Shown: positions 7,800 to 16,783 of the stretch, one piece after another
Layout of the letters: every line of letters begins with the position of its first letter
Position numbering within the stretch: the first letter of the stretch is position 1
Origin: an uncultured Wenzhouxiangella sp.
GTDB taxonomy: Bacteria > Pseudomonadota > Gammaproteobacteria > Xanthomonadales > Wenzhouxiangellaceae
DNA: 52,093 bases
Direction: 5' to 3'
Assembly (NCBI GenBank): GCA_937876395.1
Contig: CALEIM010000025.1
Coordinates: 1-52,093 of the forward strand
Program-made: the position numbers and the translations under genes
Notes under the pieces: generated by a model
Database searches by the model: none
What the model was told of the DNA's origin: nothing
The model's input: only the letters and a program-made list of their open reading frames with translations

Positions 7800-9713
7800 T
7801 TGAGTGATTTTGCCAAAAACATGGTGATGTGGATCATCATCGCCGTCGTGCTGATGAGCGTGTTCAACCACTATTCGCAGCCCGACACCCAGGTGCGCGA
7901 GATGAACTATTCGGCCTTTCTCGAAGAGGTTCAGCGCGGCAACGTGGATCAGGTTGAAATCCAGGAAAGCGCCAGCGGCAAGGTGGTCTCCGGCCACACG
8001 CGCGACAATCAGCGCTTTACCGTCCAGGCGCCGCGAGACGACGGCCTGATTAAGGATTTGCTCGACAATGACGTCGATATCGAAGCGCGTCCGCCGGAGC
8101 GGCGCTCGATTGTCATCGATATCCTCATCAGCCTGTTGCCGGTGCTGGTTCTGGTCGGGCTGTGGGTCTACTTCATGCGCCAGATGCAGGGTGGCGCCGG
8201 CGGCCGGGGCGGCGCGATGAGTTTTGGCAAATCGCGCGCCAAGCTGCAGGGCGAGGATCAGATCAAGGTCACCTTCAACGACGTGGCCGGTTGCGAAGAA
8301 GCCAAGGAAGAGGTCACCGAACTGGTCGAGTTTCTGCGCGATCCGGGCAAGTTCCAGCGGCTTGGCGGCCACATTCCCAAAGGCGTGCTGATGGTCGGCC
8401 CGCCGGGCACCGGCAAGACCCTGCTGGCGCGTGCTATTGCCGGTGAGGCCAAGGTGCCGTTTTTCTCGATCTCCGGCTCGGATTTCGTCGAAATGTTTGT
8501 CGGCGTCGGCGCCTCGCGCGTGCGCGACATGTTTGAAACGGCCAAGAAACACGCGCCGTGCATTATCTTCATCGACGAGCTCGACGCGGTTGGACGCCAG
8601 CGCGGTGCCGGTCTTGGCGGCGGCCACGACGAGCGCGAGCAGACGCTTAACCAGTTGCTGGTCGAAATGGACGGCTTCGAGGGCAATGAAGGCATCATCA
8701 TGATTGCCGCCACCAACCGCCCTGACGTTCTCGACCAGGCCCTGCTGCGGCCGGGCCGTTTTGACCGCCAGGTGGTTGTCCCCCTGCCGGACCTCAAGGG
8801 CCGTGAACAGATCCTCAAGGTGCACATGCGCAAGGTGCCGCTGGATGACAACGTCAATGCGCGCAACATCGCGCGCGGCACGCCGGGCTTTTCAGGGGCC
8901 GATCTGGCCAACCTGGTCAACGAGGCAGCGTTGTTTGCCGCTCGACAGGACTCAAAATCCGTTCAGCACGATCATTTCGAGCTGGCCAAGGACAAGATCA
9001 TGATGGGCGCCGAGCGCCGCTCAATGGTCATGTCCGAAGACGACAAACGTCTGACCGCTTACCATGAAGCGGGCCACGCCATCGTCGGTCGCCTGGTACC
9101 CGAGCATGATCCGGTCTACAAGGTCACGATCATCCCGCGCGGCCGGGCGCTGGGCGTGACCATGTTCCTGCCGGAAGAAGACAAGTACAGCATGAACAAG
9201 ATTCAGCTTGAATCCCAGCTTGCCAGCCTGTTCGGTGGTCGAGCTGCCGAAGAGCTGATCTACGGCAAGGACAAGGTCACCACCGGCGCATCCAACGATA
9301 TCGAACGGGCCACCGAAATCGCGCGCAGCATGGTCTCCAAATGGGGCCTGTCCGACGAGCTCGGCCCGCTGTCCTACGATGAAAGCGAAGGCGAGGTGTT
9401 TCTCGGCCGTTCGGTAACCCAGCACAAAAGCGTGTCCGACGAAACGCATCGCAAGATCGACAAGGAAGTGCGCCGGATCATCGACGAAGCCTATGGCAAG
9501 GCCCGCACGATCCTCGAAGAAAATCGCGAGCGGCTGGAACTGATGACCGAAGCCCTGATGCGCTACGAAACGATCGATTCCCGGCAGATTGACCAGATCA
9601 TGGACGGCCAGGAACCCGATCCGCCTGAAGGCTGGAACGACAGCGATCCGCCGGCCGGCGGCGACAGCGACGATCTGGACAAAGAGCCTTCGGGGCAGCC
9701 TGCGCTGGGCTGA
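7800..9713 (+). CDS. ftsH: ATP-dependent zinc metalloprotease FtsH
   Basis: FtsH is a membrane-anchored AAA+ protease that degrades unassembled membrane proteins and short-lived regulators. I place the start at TTG 7800 (MSDFAKNMVMW), which matches the family N-terminus and follows a good ribosome-binding site (AAGGTGGAG, 7782-7790). The in-frame GTG at 7785 lies inside that site. Two transmembrane helices (about 8-24 and 101-122) flank a periplasmic domain. Walker A GPPGTGKT is at about 200-207, Walker B is IIFIDELDAVG, the SRH region follows, and the zinc site HEAGH is at about 422-426. The C-terminal tail is Gly/Asp/Pro-rich. The usual downstream folP/glmM genes are absent; a convergent ogt follows 9 bp later. 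Confidence 0.97.
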   Translation: MSDFAKNMVMWIIIAVVLMSVFNHYSQPDTQVREMNYSAFLEEVQRGNVDQVEIQESASGKVVSGHTRDNQRFTVQAPRDDGLIKDLLDNDVDIEARPPERRSIVIDILISLLPVLVLVGLWVYFMRQMQGGAGGRGGAMSFGKSRAKLQGEDQIKVTFNDVAGCEEAKEEVTELVEFLRDPGKFQRLGGHIPKGVLMVGPPGTGKTLLARAIAGEAKVPFFSISGSDFVEMFVGVGASRVRDMFETAKKHAPCIIFIDELDAVGRQRGAGLGGGHDEREQTLNQLLVEMDGFEGNEGIIMIAATNRPDVLDQALLRPGRFDRQVVVPLPDLKGREQILKVHMRKVPLDDNVNARNIARGTPGFSGADLANLVNEAALFAARQDSKSVQHDHFELAKDKIMMGAERRSMVMSEDDKRLTAYHEAGHAIVGRLVPEHDPVYKVTIIPRGRALGVTMFLPEEDKYSMNKIQLESQLASLFGGRAAEELIYGKDKVTTGASNDIERATEIARSMVSKWGLSDELGPLSYDESEGEVFLGRSVTQHKSVSDETHRKIDKEVRRIIDEAYGKARTILEENRERLELMTEALMRYETIDSRQIDQIMDGQEPDPPEGWNDSDPPAGGDSDDLDKEPSGQPALG

Positions 9714-9722
9714 ACACTTGAA

Positions 9723-10229
9723 TCAGCCGGCCTGTTCGAACTCCAGCAGGGCGCGCTTGCGGCCGATTCCCCAGCGATAACCACCCAGACGGCCGTCAGC
9801 GGCCAGCACCCGGTGACAGGGCACCACCACGGCAGCGGGATTGGCCCCGCAGGCCTGGGCCACTGCCCGGGCTGCCTTGGGCCGTGACAGGCGGCGGGCC
9901 AGCTCCGCGTAGCTGATCGTTTGCCCGGCTGGAATCTTTTGCAGCGCCGCCCAGACTTCAAGCTGAAAGCCGGTGCCGCGTAGATCCAGAGCCATGTTTT
10001 CCGGCGGCCGACCGCGCTCGATCAGGTCCAGAACGGTTGACATCGCCTTTCCGGCCCCCGATTTGGCCTGCTCAAGCCGAGCGTGTTGAAAGCGCTGCCT
10101 CAATTCTTCGATCAAGGCATCGTCATCATCGCCCAGCAGCACCGCGCACAGGCCGCGAGCGCTGCTGGCAACCAGCACTCGGCCGAGCCGGGATGCGGCG
10201 GTTTCATATTTGATCGCTTCGTCAGTCAT
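9723..10229 (-). CDS. ogt: Methylated-DNA-[protein]-cysteine S-methyltransferase (Ogt/MGMT)
   Basis: This suicide repair enzyme transfers the alkyl group from O6-alkylguanine or O4-alkylthymine to its own cysteine. The 168-residue protein has the N-terminal ribonuclease-H-like domain (about 1-80) and the C-terminal active-site domain. The signature PCHRV is at residues 137-141, so Cys138 is the acceptor. The helix-turn-helix arginine-finger region (TISYAELARRLSRPKAARAV) and the RLGGYRWGIGRKRALLEFE end are typical. It lacks the Ada N-terminal zinc domain and AraC domain, so it is the constitutive Ogt-like form or a stand-alone AdaB. It converges on ftsH. Confidence 0.93.
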   Translation of the reverse strand: MTDEAIKYETAASRLGRVLVASSARGLCAVLLGDDDDALIEELRQRFQHARLEQAKSGAGKAMSTVLDLIERGRPPENMALDLRGTGFQLEVWAALQKIPAGQTISYAELARRLSRPKAARAVAQACGANPAAVVVPCHRVLAADGRLGGYRWGIGRKRALLEFEQAG

Positions 10230-10303
10230 GCCTGTTGTTCCTGGGTGGGGTTTCTGAACAATTCTGGCTTGCTTGATCGTAGTCTTCTATGCAAAGGGGA
10301 GTT

Positions 10304-12415
10304 TCAATTAGCTCCATTGTCCATTTCACGCAGTCGAAATCGGCCGAGGGCGATGGCCTGCAGGCGTTTATCCTGGCCCACGCCCAGGTCGTATTGCCGA
10401 ACTGCATCGGGGAAATCAAAGCTTAGAACAAGCCTGTCGGTGTCGGTCAATTCTGCGGGAATGCTTGCTTCAATCTTCGTGCCCAGACGTTCTCTCAGCT
10501 CCCAGCGTGCGACCTCAGTGTTTCCAACACGCAAGATGATTCGCTGTTTTGGCCAGACCTTGCCGTGAGTGCCTGGTATCAGCCACATCTCAAGCGCAAG
10601 CGGATGCTCACTGGCGTCGATTGGAATATCGAGCGTCGCTTCATATCCGTTGTTCCACACGATGTTGGGAAATGGGGACGACCAACCACGCCCGAGGTAG
10701 CCTGTTGCCTCGCCCTCCAGCCCGACATTGCTGAGTGTCCCATAGCGATACTTTGGCCTATGAACTGCACGCGGTCGTGGTTCGAGGTATTCGTAGCTGT
10801 CCGGCGTGTAAAGTGAACCCGCAATACGCACAATCTGCAAGCTGTCCTTCGCTGATCCATGGTACATCGTATAGTGACGTGCTCGTGTCTGCGTTTCCGG
10901 AATGTCGAATACTGAAAGGCCATCTCCATTGGAGTCAAGGCCCTGATCGCTGTAGATTGTGGCGGCAACATCGGTCACTGAGGTTTGCGCGCGGGAATAC
11001 TGGAGTGGGCCTTCACTATCTTTCCGCTTGACCGCCAGTAGCGCAAGCATGCGCTTGGGGGTAAATGCTGGTTCAAAGGCACCACCATGGTCGCTTTGCA
11101 CGACAATCATGCTTCCATCGTATAGATCATTTTCCCTGAGCGCCTGAAAGAGATCGAGCAGAGCAAAAACTGTTGCGCGCGCTTCGTTCTTGTAGTTTTC
11201 TCGTGTGTTGGGCAGTGCTGTAGATGCCGGCGACCCGTCCGCGTTGGTTACGTAAGGAGGGTGAGGCGGCCAGACATGAATGAAGTGATAGCTTGGCCTG
11301 GCATCCACTACCCGGAGTTGTTCTGCGTAGTTCCTCAGATAGTTTCGATGGGCAAAGGCTCTGGATTGATGGGCTGAATCGTCAAATAGTCTGGCTATAC
11401 GCCAATTGTGGTCGTTATAAACCCAGTTTCGGGCCAGGTGTGGTACGGACCGAAACAGCATGAGATCGACTGCCTGCAAGGCTTCCGACCGTGCACGCGC
11501 TTTCGGAGAGTCGTCAAGCAGGTCCGGTATGCGAAAGCTGGTGCTGTGTCGAGTGCCCGTCATGGAGAGAATCAGGCTGAGATTGACTCGATAGCCGTGA
11601 TCGTAGAGCTGACTCGGCAGGCCTTGTTCGGCAGCTCTTTTATAGAATTCGCTATCGGTAGTTTGTCCGTCAAAGTCATGGCCCAGGAAAATTGAGGGGA
11701 TGGCCAGACTTGTGTATGGCGCAGCCGCCGCGTTTTCGGTGAACAGAATGAATCCGTCGAACGCTGACTCCAGACCCTCTTCTTCAACTATTTCCTTGAA
11801 GATATCTGTCTGGAAATTGTCGAGCACGACATGCACGATGTTGTGCTCTTTTGAGTATTCAAACAAGGATTCGGGCGGTCCGCTTGGTCCATCGGGTTCA
11901 CCGAACCAATCCGCTTGTTTGAAACCGGTCAGCATCGGAATGGCCGCGAGCAGTTGCACGGCCAGCAGGAGCAAAGCAGCAGGCATCAGGAGTGGTACCA
12001 GTCGGTCCCGCCTGACCAGAGCGATCCAGGCCAGCCCAATCCACAGAAGAATGTCGAGGTACGCCAAACCCGAGAAGGCTTCCCAGTTCAGGCCACGGCC
12101 ATCAAGCTCTCCGTAATCGTGAACAAGAAAGTTGCTTTGTGCCCATATCAAGCAGCCAAGCGCTAGACTTAGACCCAAATAGCCATCACGCCAGGAGCCT
12201 CTCAAGGCCGTGCCGATCAGTATCAGGATTGCCCAGGCGATTCCGGCCATGGGGACCAGAGTTGCCTGCCAACTGAGAATTCCGCTTGTGAACTCCTCTC
12301 GGTTGCTGTCGAAAACGCCCAATGGGCCGAACAGAAAGAAGCTCAGAGCGGGAAGTGCGGTGACTATCGCAATGGTTGGCAAGCTGCGATTGGAGTTGGC
12401 GGTCTGCCCAGACAT
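10304..12415 (-). CDS. LTA-synthase-like membrane sulfatase/phosphotransferase with C-terminal beta domain
   Basis: This is an alkaline-phosphatase-superfamily membrane enzyme of 703 residues. Five likely transmembrane helices occupy residues 12-162. The extracytoplasmic catalytic domain starts near 190, with metal ligand Asp199 in VVLDNFQTD, a probable Thr235 nucleophile in PYTSLAIPS, a later metal-site loop (HVWPPHPPY) and SDHGG. This layout matches lipoteichoic-acid synthase or phosphoglycerol transferase relatives, which move headgroups onto glycans; true sulfatase activity is less likely because the CxPxR motif is absent. Residues about 590-703 form an extra beta-rich domain (YEATLDIPIDASEHPLALEM) that may bind carbohydrate. 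The substrate is unknown. It lies 3 bp after the Tat-type lipoprotein gene on the same strand. Confidence 0.75.
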   Translation of the reverse strand: MSGQTANSNRSLPTIAIVTALPALSFFLFGPLGVFDSNREEFTSGILSWQATLVPMAGIAWAILILIGTALRGSWRDGYLGLSLALGCLIWAQSNFLVHDYGELDGRGLNWEAFSGLAYLDILLWIGLAWIALVRRDRLVPLLMPAALLLLAVQLLAAIPMLTGFKQADWFGEPDGPSGPPESLFEYSKEHNIVHVVLDNFQTDIFKEIVEEEGLESAFDGFILFTENAAAAPYTSLAIPSIFLGHDFDGQTTDSEFYKRAAEQGLPSQLYDHGYRVNLSLILSMTGTRHSTSFRIPDLLDDSPKARARSEALQAVDLMLFRSVPHLARNWVYNDHNWRIARLFDDSAHQSRAFAHRNYLRNYAEQLRVVDARPSYHFIHVWPPHPPYVTNADGSPASTALPNTRENYKNEARATVFALLDLFQALRENDLYDGSMIVVQSDHGGAFEPAFTPKRMLALLAVKRKDSEGPLQYSRAQTSVTDVAATIYSDQGLDSNGDGLSVFDIPETQTRARHYTMYHGSAKDSLQIVRIAGSLYTPDSYEYLEPRPRAVHRPKYRYGTLSNVGLEGEATGYLGRGWSSPFPNIVWNNGYEATLDIPIDASEHPLALEMWLIPGTHGKVWPKQRIILRVGNTEVARWELRERLGTKIEASIPAELTDTDRLVLSFDFPDAVRQYDLGVGQDKRLQAIALGRFRLREMDNGAN

Positions 12416-12418
12416 GGC

Positions 12419-13480
12419 TTACAGGATGGTCAGTTGGCCGACGGTTAGTGTTTCACCCGAACCCGGATCGTGGATCCGCAGTTCATGATTGCCGACAGAA
12501 AGTTCGCCGTAGTGCGGAACGCGCGCGGTCACGATGCCCGAACGGACCGTAGTGGGCAAGGGTTTGCCATCAAGCACGAGCTGTGAGCCGTCGGGCGCGC
12601 AACCGATTCGCACCCAGAATGCGGCGCTGCCGTCGGACTGTTCGTTGAATACCTGGCCCTGGGGCACATGATCCGGCCCCCAGCGTTCGATTTCGCAAAA
12701 TACTTCGGACTTGCGACCGTTATCGAGCGTGGCCGCAGGTGGCATAGGCCGTACGGTAAGGTGGCCTACCCGCTGGGCAACGTTGCGTGCAGTTTCGACC
12801 ATGAGCAACTCATACATGCCGGGCTGGTTAATGATTCGTTCCATATAGTCGGGTTCAAGACTGGCAGTCACGACACCTGGCTCGAAATGCGTGGCCAGCT
12901 CGACGCCATTGAGTACCAGCCGCGTTGAACCGGGAACGGGCTCAGCCACGCGTATCCAGAATCCCCCCCGACCGTTACCAATTGGGTTGAACATCTCCCC
13001 CTGGATGGTTTCATTTGGCCCCCAGCGCTCAATTTCGGCAAACGGCTCAAACTCAAGCTCCGGCATGTCGGCTCGTTTTGGCTCGCCCAGGCTACGCGTC
13101 TGTGCGGCAAGCGCCAACAGCATGCACTCGGTACGGGCCAGTTGCCAGCCGCCGATGTCGATCCGTTCACCCTCGCGATGATCGCGAGCGATACGCTGGT
13201 CAAGCGCTTCGCCCAGGTTTTCGGAGTTGGCGCCGTCAAGTTGTTCGAGCAGGTCGGTCGCAATGTCTTTGTCAGAAAACATCCCGCGGCACACCGGCCC
13301 GACGAATTCAATGCCCACGAGGCTGGCCGCTAGCTCGCGCAGGGCTGCCTCGGCTCCCGGCGATCCGGCAGAGGTGGCCAGCGGTGCTTCGGACTGATTT
13401 TTGCAGCCGGCCAGCAGTTTTAGCTGCAGCAGCCCGACAAGGGACAGGCCGCCCAACTTCAGTAGCGTTCGACGTTGCAT
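12419..13480 (-). CDS. Tat-type lipoprotein with tandem EIERWGP repeats, partner of GMC oxidoreductase
   Basis: The N-terminus (RR at 3-4, hydrophobic LLKLGGLSLVGLLQLKLLAG, lipobox Cys26) looks like a twin-arginine lipoprotein signal. Residues 45-130 are helical and resemble in position the small subunits that accompany membrane GMC dehydrogenases (gluconate 2-dehydrogenase subunit 3 type), though I cannot confirm homology. Two tandem modules follow, 147-243 and 261-353. Each begins with EIERWGP, then QG.xFN and a conserved FW(I/V)R, and each ends in H/QLT(V/I), so they are an internal duplication of a beta-sandwich-like unit. The gene overlaps the GMC oxidoreductase stop by TGATG and is surely co-translated. 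A subunit or escort role is inferred from that pairing. Confidence 0.7.
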   Translation of the reverse strand: MQRRTLLKLGGLSLVGLLQLKLLAGCKNQSEAPLATSAGSPGAEAALRELAASLVGIEFVGPVCRGMFSDKDIATDLLEQLDGANSENLGEALDQRIARDHREGERIDIGGWQLARTECMLLALAAQTRSLGEPKRADMPELEFEPFAEIERWGPNETIQGEMFNPIGNGRGGFWIRVAEPVPGSTRLVLNGVELATHFEPGVVTASLEPDYMERIINQPGMYELLMVETARNVAQRVGHLTVRPMPPAATLDNGRKSEVFCEIERWGPDHVPQGQVFNEQSDGSAAFWVRIGCAPDGSQLVLDGKPLPTTVRSGIVTARVPHYGELSVGNHELRIHDPGSGETLTVGQLTIL

Positions 13481-14898
13481 CAGCCGCCCTCCAACGCCTG
13501 GTCCAGATGCTTGGCCATTCGCGAGGCGAGTGCTACGATGGTCAGGGTCGGGTTGGCAAATCCGGACGATGGGTAGACGGAGCTGCCAGCGATATACAGA
13601 TTGTCTCGGTTCCAGACTCGACCGTCCGGGTTGACAACACCGTGTTCAGCGTCAGCCGCCATACGGGTCGTACCCATATGGTGCAAGCCCACTCCGACAT
13701 GCTCGTCCGCGGAAGGCAGTGACTGCCGCTCCCACTTGACCCGCGCCCGATTACCTGTGCTGACAGCCTCCATCCATCGCTCGAAGAGCGCGACAACCGG
13801 TTTGAAATCAGATTGGGGCAGGTGCCAGTGCAGATTGGGGCGCCGCAGCCCGAAAGCGTCGCGGCTGTCGGTGAGCGTGATGCGACTTTCCGGATGCGGT
13901 GTCGGGGCATTGATCATGCTGATGCGGTAATGCGCACCCGCATCGCCGCCGGCGAAGGGATTGTTCCAGTAGGCAGAAGGCAGAACATCGCCGGGTTTGC
14001 TGGCGGAGACCAGCAGACAGGAGTTCGGGCCTGCCATGTCGGGCTCGGGGGCGATGACGGTCATTACATCTTCTCCTGCAACCTGGCCGCGTTCGTACTG
14101 CAGGCCTTCGCGGGCCAGAATGCTGCCCGGTGTGAAGCCAAAGTGGTCCATGAAGCAGCGCCCCACGAGGTCGGACTGGTTGCCCGGCACTTTCGCCTGA
14201 TTGAGCAAAAAGCGCGCATTCTCCACACCACCCAAGGCAATGACGAACTGCCGGGCGCGGATTTCGCAGCGCTTGCCGTCGAGCGTAACTGCCTGGGCCG
14301 AACGCACCGAGCTGGTTGATTGCTCCAGGCTGACTACGTTGAGGTTCACCCGGCAATCGATATTGCCGTTGTTCCGAAGGGCCTCGCGGTAGCGAGTACC
14401 GAAGCGGGTCGGCGGGCTGAAGCGAAAGAAAAGGTGGCGAAAGCCGGTGTCGTCGAGATCAAGTAAACGCGCGCGGGCTTCGAGCCGGATGCTTTCCGGA
14501 TCGTAATCTGCACTGCCGACCTCGCACCACTGTTCCGCCCGTTCGTACCAGGATTGCAGCTCGGCGGCTTTGAGGGGCCAACCGGGCAGGTCGCCGGCGG
14601 GCAGGTCAGTGAAGTCGCGTTCATCGAAGGGACGGACCCATCCGCCCCAGTGGTTGGATGTGCCGCCAAGCCATCGAAGCCGTGAGCCCGTTAACGGATA
14701 AGTGCGCCCGGATGTGGAGTTGTCGTAAGCCGAGGCAGCCTCGCCCGGCGTATCGAGTCCGCCGCCTTCGATCAGCAAGACCCGGTGGCCGGATTCAGCC
14801 AGTTCCAGCGCCAGCACGATTCCAGCGGGTCCTGCGCCAGCAATGGCAACATCCGCCTCGAGTACGGTCGGAAGATTCTCCCGCGCGTTGACGATCAT
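13480..14898 (-). CDS. GMC-family FAD-dependent oxidoreductase
   Basis: GMC enzymes oxidise alcohol groups of sugars, sterols or choline-like substrates. The 472-residue protein has the FAD motif GAGPAG at 21-26 with Glu44 as ribose ligand (LLIEGG), the conserved WGGWVRPFDERDF segment and LGGVENARFLLNQA. The C-terminal catalytic module has HHMGTTRM, NLYIAGSSVYPSSGFANPT and LASRMAKHL, including the His and Asn active-site positions. No signal peptide is present on this chain. A Tat-type partner is encoded immediately downstream with overlapping codons, so hitch-hiker export as a complex is possible. The substrate cannot be assigned; the surrounding envelope and glycan genes suggest a sugar or lipid-linked alcohol. 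It is divergent from the methyltransferase at 15009. Confidence 0.88.
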   Translation of the reverse strand: MIVNARENLPTVLEADVAIAGAGPAGIVLALELAESGHRVLLIEGGGLDTPGEAASAYDNSTSGRTYPLTGSRLRWLGGTSNHWGGWVRPFDERDFTDLPAGDLPGWPLKAAELQSWYERAEQWCEVGSADYDPESIRLEARARLLDLDDTGFRHLFFRFSPPTRFGTRYREALRNNGNIDCRVNLNVVSLEQSTSSVRSAQAVTLDGKRCEIRARQFVIALGGVENARFLLNQAKVPGNQSDLVGRCFMDHFGFTPGSILAREGLQYERGQVAGEDVMTVIAPEPDMAGPNSCLLVSASKPGDVLPSAYWNNPFAGGDAGAHYRISMINAPTPHPESRITLTDSRDAFGLRRPNLHWHLPQSDFKPVVALFERWMEAVSTGNRARVKWERQSLPSADEHVGVGLHHMGTTRMAADAEHGVVNPDGRVWNRDNLYIAGSSVYPSSGFANPTLTIVALASRMAKHLDQALEGG

Positions 14899-14964
14899 CT
14901 ACGAAGAGCGGTCCAGGTTGCGGTAACGGCCAAGTATACCGGAGGGTTATTCGACTTTCGGCGC

Positions 14965-14970
14965 TATAAT
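14965..14970 (+). promoter_or_regulatory. Candidate -10 element of the 15009 gene
   Basis: A perfect TATAAT lies 38 nt before the chosen start of the kinase-like/methyltransferase gene, in the 110-bp gap between divergent genes. No convincing -35 hexamer sits 16-18 nt upstream. A GGAG ribosome-binding site at 15000-15003 follows. Confidence 0.4.
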
Positions 14971-15008
14971 CGCCTCCCCCCCGAATCGAGGAATCGATCG
15001 GAGTATCA

Positions 15009-16448
15009 ATGGGCCGAACTCTGATCGGCACTCCCCATTCCTCAAAGCATTTGAGCAAAACGATGAGACTACTCGATAGTTCTTTCCGTGATCCGGCCGG
15101 CTTCATGTTCAAGCAGGATGGCCGTTTGTACCGCCAGGTCAATCAAACCGGGCGGCCCAGCTATGAGCGCCTGATGGAATCCGGTCTGTATGACGAACTG
15201 AGCACCCGTGGCTGGCTGGTGGCGCATCACCCGGTGGAATTCGCGCCGCCCCGGCCCGAGACCGCCTTTTGCGTCATTGAGCCCGAGCCGCTGGCCTTTA
15301 TTTCCTGGCCATACGAATGGAGTTTCAGCCAGTACCGGGATGCCGCGCTGCTCACGTTGGACGTGCAGCTTGCCGCCCTGGAGCACGGCATGGTGCTCAA
15401 GGATGCCTCGGCCTACAACGTCCAGTTTTGCAACGGCAAGGCGCTGCTGATCGACACGTTGAGCTTTGCTCCCTATGAGGAAGGTCAGGTCTGGTCAGGC
15501 TACCGGCAGTTCTGCCAGCATTTCCTGGCGCCGCTGCTGCTGATGGCCCGACGGGATGTTCGTCTCGGGCAGCTTATGAAAGTGCATATCGACGGCATTC
15601 CGCTGGATTTGGCCAGCGCTCTGCTCGGTCGTCGCAGTTGGGCGCGGCCGGGCATCCTGATGCATCTGCACCTGCATGCCCGCGCGCAGGCCCGCTACGC
15701 CGGTTCGGAAGAATCGCGGCAGAAATCAGCGAGCAGGCCGCGGCCGCTGAGCAAAACCGGGCTGGTCGGGATTGTCAGCGGTCTCAGGAGCTTGATTGCC
15801 AGGCTGGACTGGACGCCGGCTGGCACCGAATGGGGCGACTATTATCAGGCGACCAACTATTCTGATGACGCCTTTGCCGCCAAGCGTCGCCAGATCGAGC
15901 AGTTTCTTGACGAAATTAAACCGGATACAGTCTGGGATCTGGGCGGCAATACCGGGGTGTTCAGCCGTATTGCTTCCCACCGCGGGATTGACACGGTCTG
16001 TTTTGATATCGATCCGGCCGCCGTCGAGATCAACTATCGGCGCGTGCGCGAAAAAGATGAGCAGCATCTTCTGCCACTGCTTATGGACCTGACCAACCCC
16101 AGCCCGGCGCTGGGCTGGGCCGGTGCTGAGCGCGATGCGCTGCACCAGCGTGGTCCGGTCGATTGCGCCATGGCCCTGGCGCTGATTCATCATCTGGCCA
16201 TTTCCAATAATGTGCCGTTGGAACAGATCGCTGCCTACTTTGCGCGGCTGTGCACTCACCTCATCATCGAGTTTGTGCCCAAGACAGACAGCCAGGTGAA
16301 GCGCTTGCTGAGTTCTCGTGAGGACATCTTTGACCAGTATCACGAACAAGGGTTTGAGCAGGCATTTTCAAGTAATTTCGAGATTGTATCCAGCCATCCG
16401 GTGCAAGGTTCAGAGCGCAGGCTCTATCATCTGCGCCGGCGGTCGTGA
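15009..16448 (+). CDS. NoeA-like fusion: kinase-like domain plus SAM-dependent methyltransferase
   Basis: The 479-residue protein has two halves. The C-terminal half is a class I methyltransferase with SAM motif VWDLGGNTGVFSR (308-320) and a later FDIDPAAVE acidic loop. Overall it resembles proteins annotated as NoeA-like nodulation methyltransferases. The N-terminal half (20-240) contains GMVLKDASAYNVQF followed by ALLIDTLSF. Asp132 and Asn137 are spaced exactly like the D-x4-N catalytic loop of kinase folds, and Asp149 sits where the metal-binding DFG Asp would be. I infer a kinase-like domain; its activity is untested. Start 15009 has GGAG five nt upstream; an ATG at 15063 (MRLLDSSFRDP) is an alternative. 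It heads an operon with the YLDPGSGS peptide and YidC paralogue. Confidence 0.75.
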   Translation: MGRTLIGTPHSSKHLSKTMRLLDSSFRDPAGFMFKQDGRLYRQVNQTGRPSYERLMESGLYDELSTRGWLVAHHPVEFAPPRPETAFCVIEPEPLAFISWPYEWSFSQYRDAALLTLDVQLAALEHGMVLKDASAYNVQFCNGKALLIDTLSFAPYEEGQVWSGYRQFCQHFLAPLLLMARRDVRLGQLMKVHIDGIPLDLASALLGRRSWARPGILMHLHLHARAQARYAGSEESRQKSASRPRPLSKTGLVGIVSGLRSLIARLDWTPAGTEWGDYYQATNYSDDAFAAKRRQIEQFLDEIKPDTVWDLGGNTGVFSRIASHRGIDTVCFDIDPAAVEINYRRVREKDEQHLLPLLMDLTNPSPALGWAGAERDALHQRGPVDCAMALALIHHLAISNNVPLEQIAAYFARLCTHLIIEFVPKTDSQVKRLLSSREDIFDQYHEQGFEQAFSSNFEIVSSHPVQGSERRLYHLRRRS

Positions 16449-16537
16449 ACACGCGACGCGCACTCAAGTGGGGTAGAGCCGTTACAATTTGATGAATCAA
16501 ACGCCAGCCTGGCCCAAAACCATTCAGGAAATTCAGA

Positions 16538-16780
16538 ATGAAAGCCTTTTTTTTGCTCTGCGCACTGCTGTTGATTGCCCCGGATGCTCAAGCGTATCTT
16601 GATCCTGGCAGCGGTAGCGCCATCCTGCAGGGCGTGCTGGGTGCGCTGGCGGCGATTGCCCTTACGCTGAAACTCTATTGGCACCGACTGCTGCGCATGC
16701 TGGGTCTGCGCAAGCCGACCGAAGCGGAGCGTTCTGCAAGCGTCCGATCCGAGGCCAGTACAGACCGCAACGACGCCTGA
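16538..16780 (+). CDS. YLDPGSGS small membrane protein
   Basis: The 80-residue protein has a cleavable-looking signal (MKAFFLLCALLLIAPDAQA), then the motif YLDPGSGSAILQG, one transmembrane helix (GVLGALAAIALTLKLYWHRL) and a charged cytoplasmic tail. From general knowledge, small proteins with this motif recur next to NoeA-like methyltransferases and LTA-synthase-like or alkaline-phosphatase-family membrane enzymes, both of which occur nearby here. The function is unknown. It sits 89 bp after the methyltransferase gene and 3 bp before the YidC paralogue, so it is very probably part of one transcript and perhaps a substrate or partner of that insertase. Confidence 0.8.
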   Translation: MKAFFLLCALLLIAPDAQAYLDPGSGSAILQGVLGALAAIALTLKLYWHRLLRMLGLRKPTEAERSASVRSEASTDRNDA

Positions 16781-16783
16781 CGC

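Noticed and set aside
6999..8825. 608-residue open frame antisense to rlmE and ftsH
   Set aside because: Both plus-strand genes are certain; the long antisense frame results from GC-rich codon structure and has no domain or ribosome-binding site.
10304..12415. True formylglycine-type sulfatase acting on the sulfated glycan
   Set aside because: The CxPxR/SxPxR maturation motif is not seen and the N-terminal helices fit LTA-synthase-like transferases instead.
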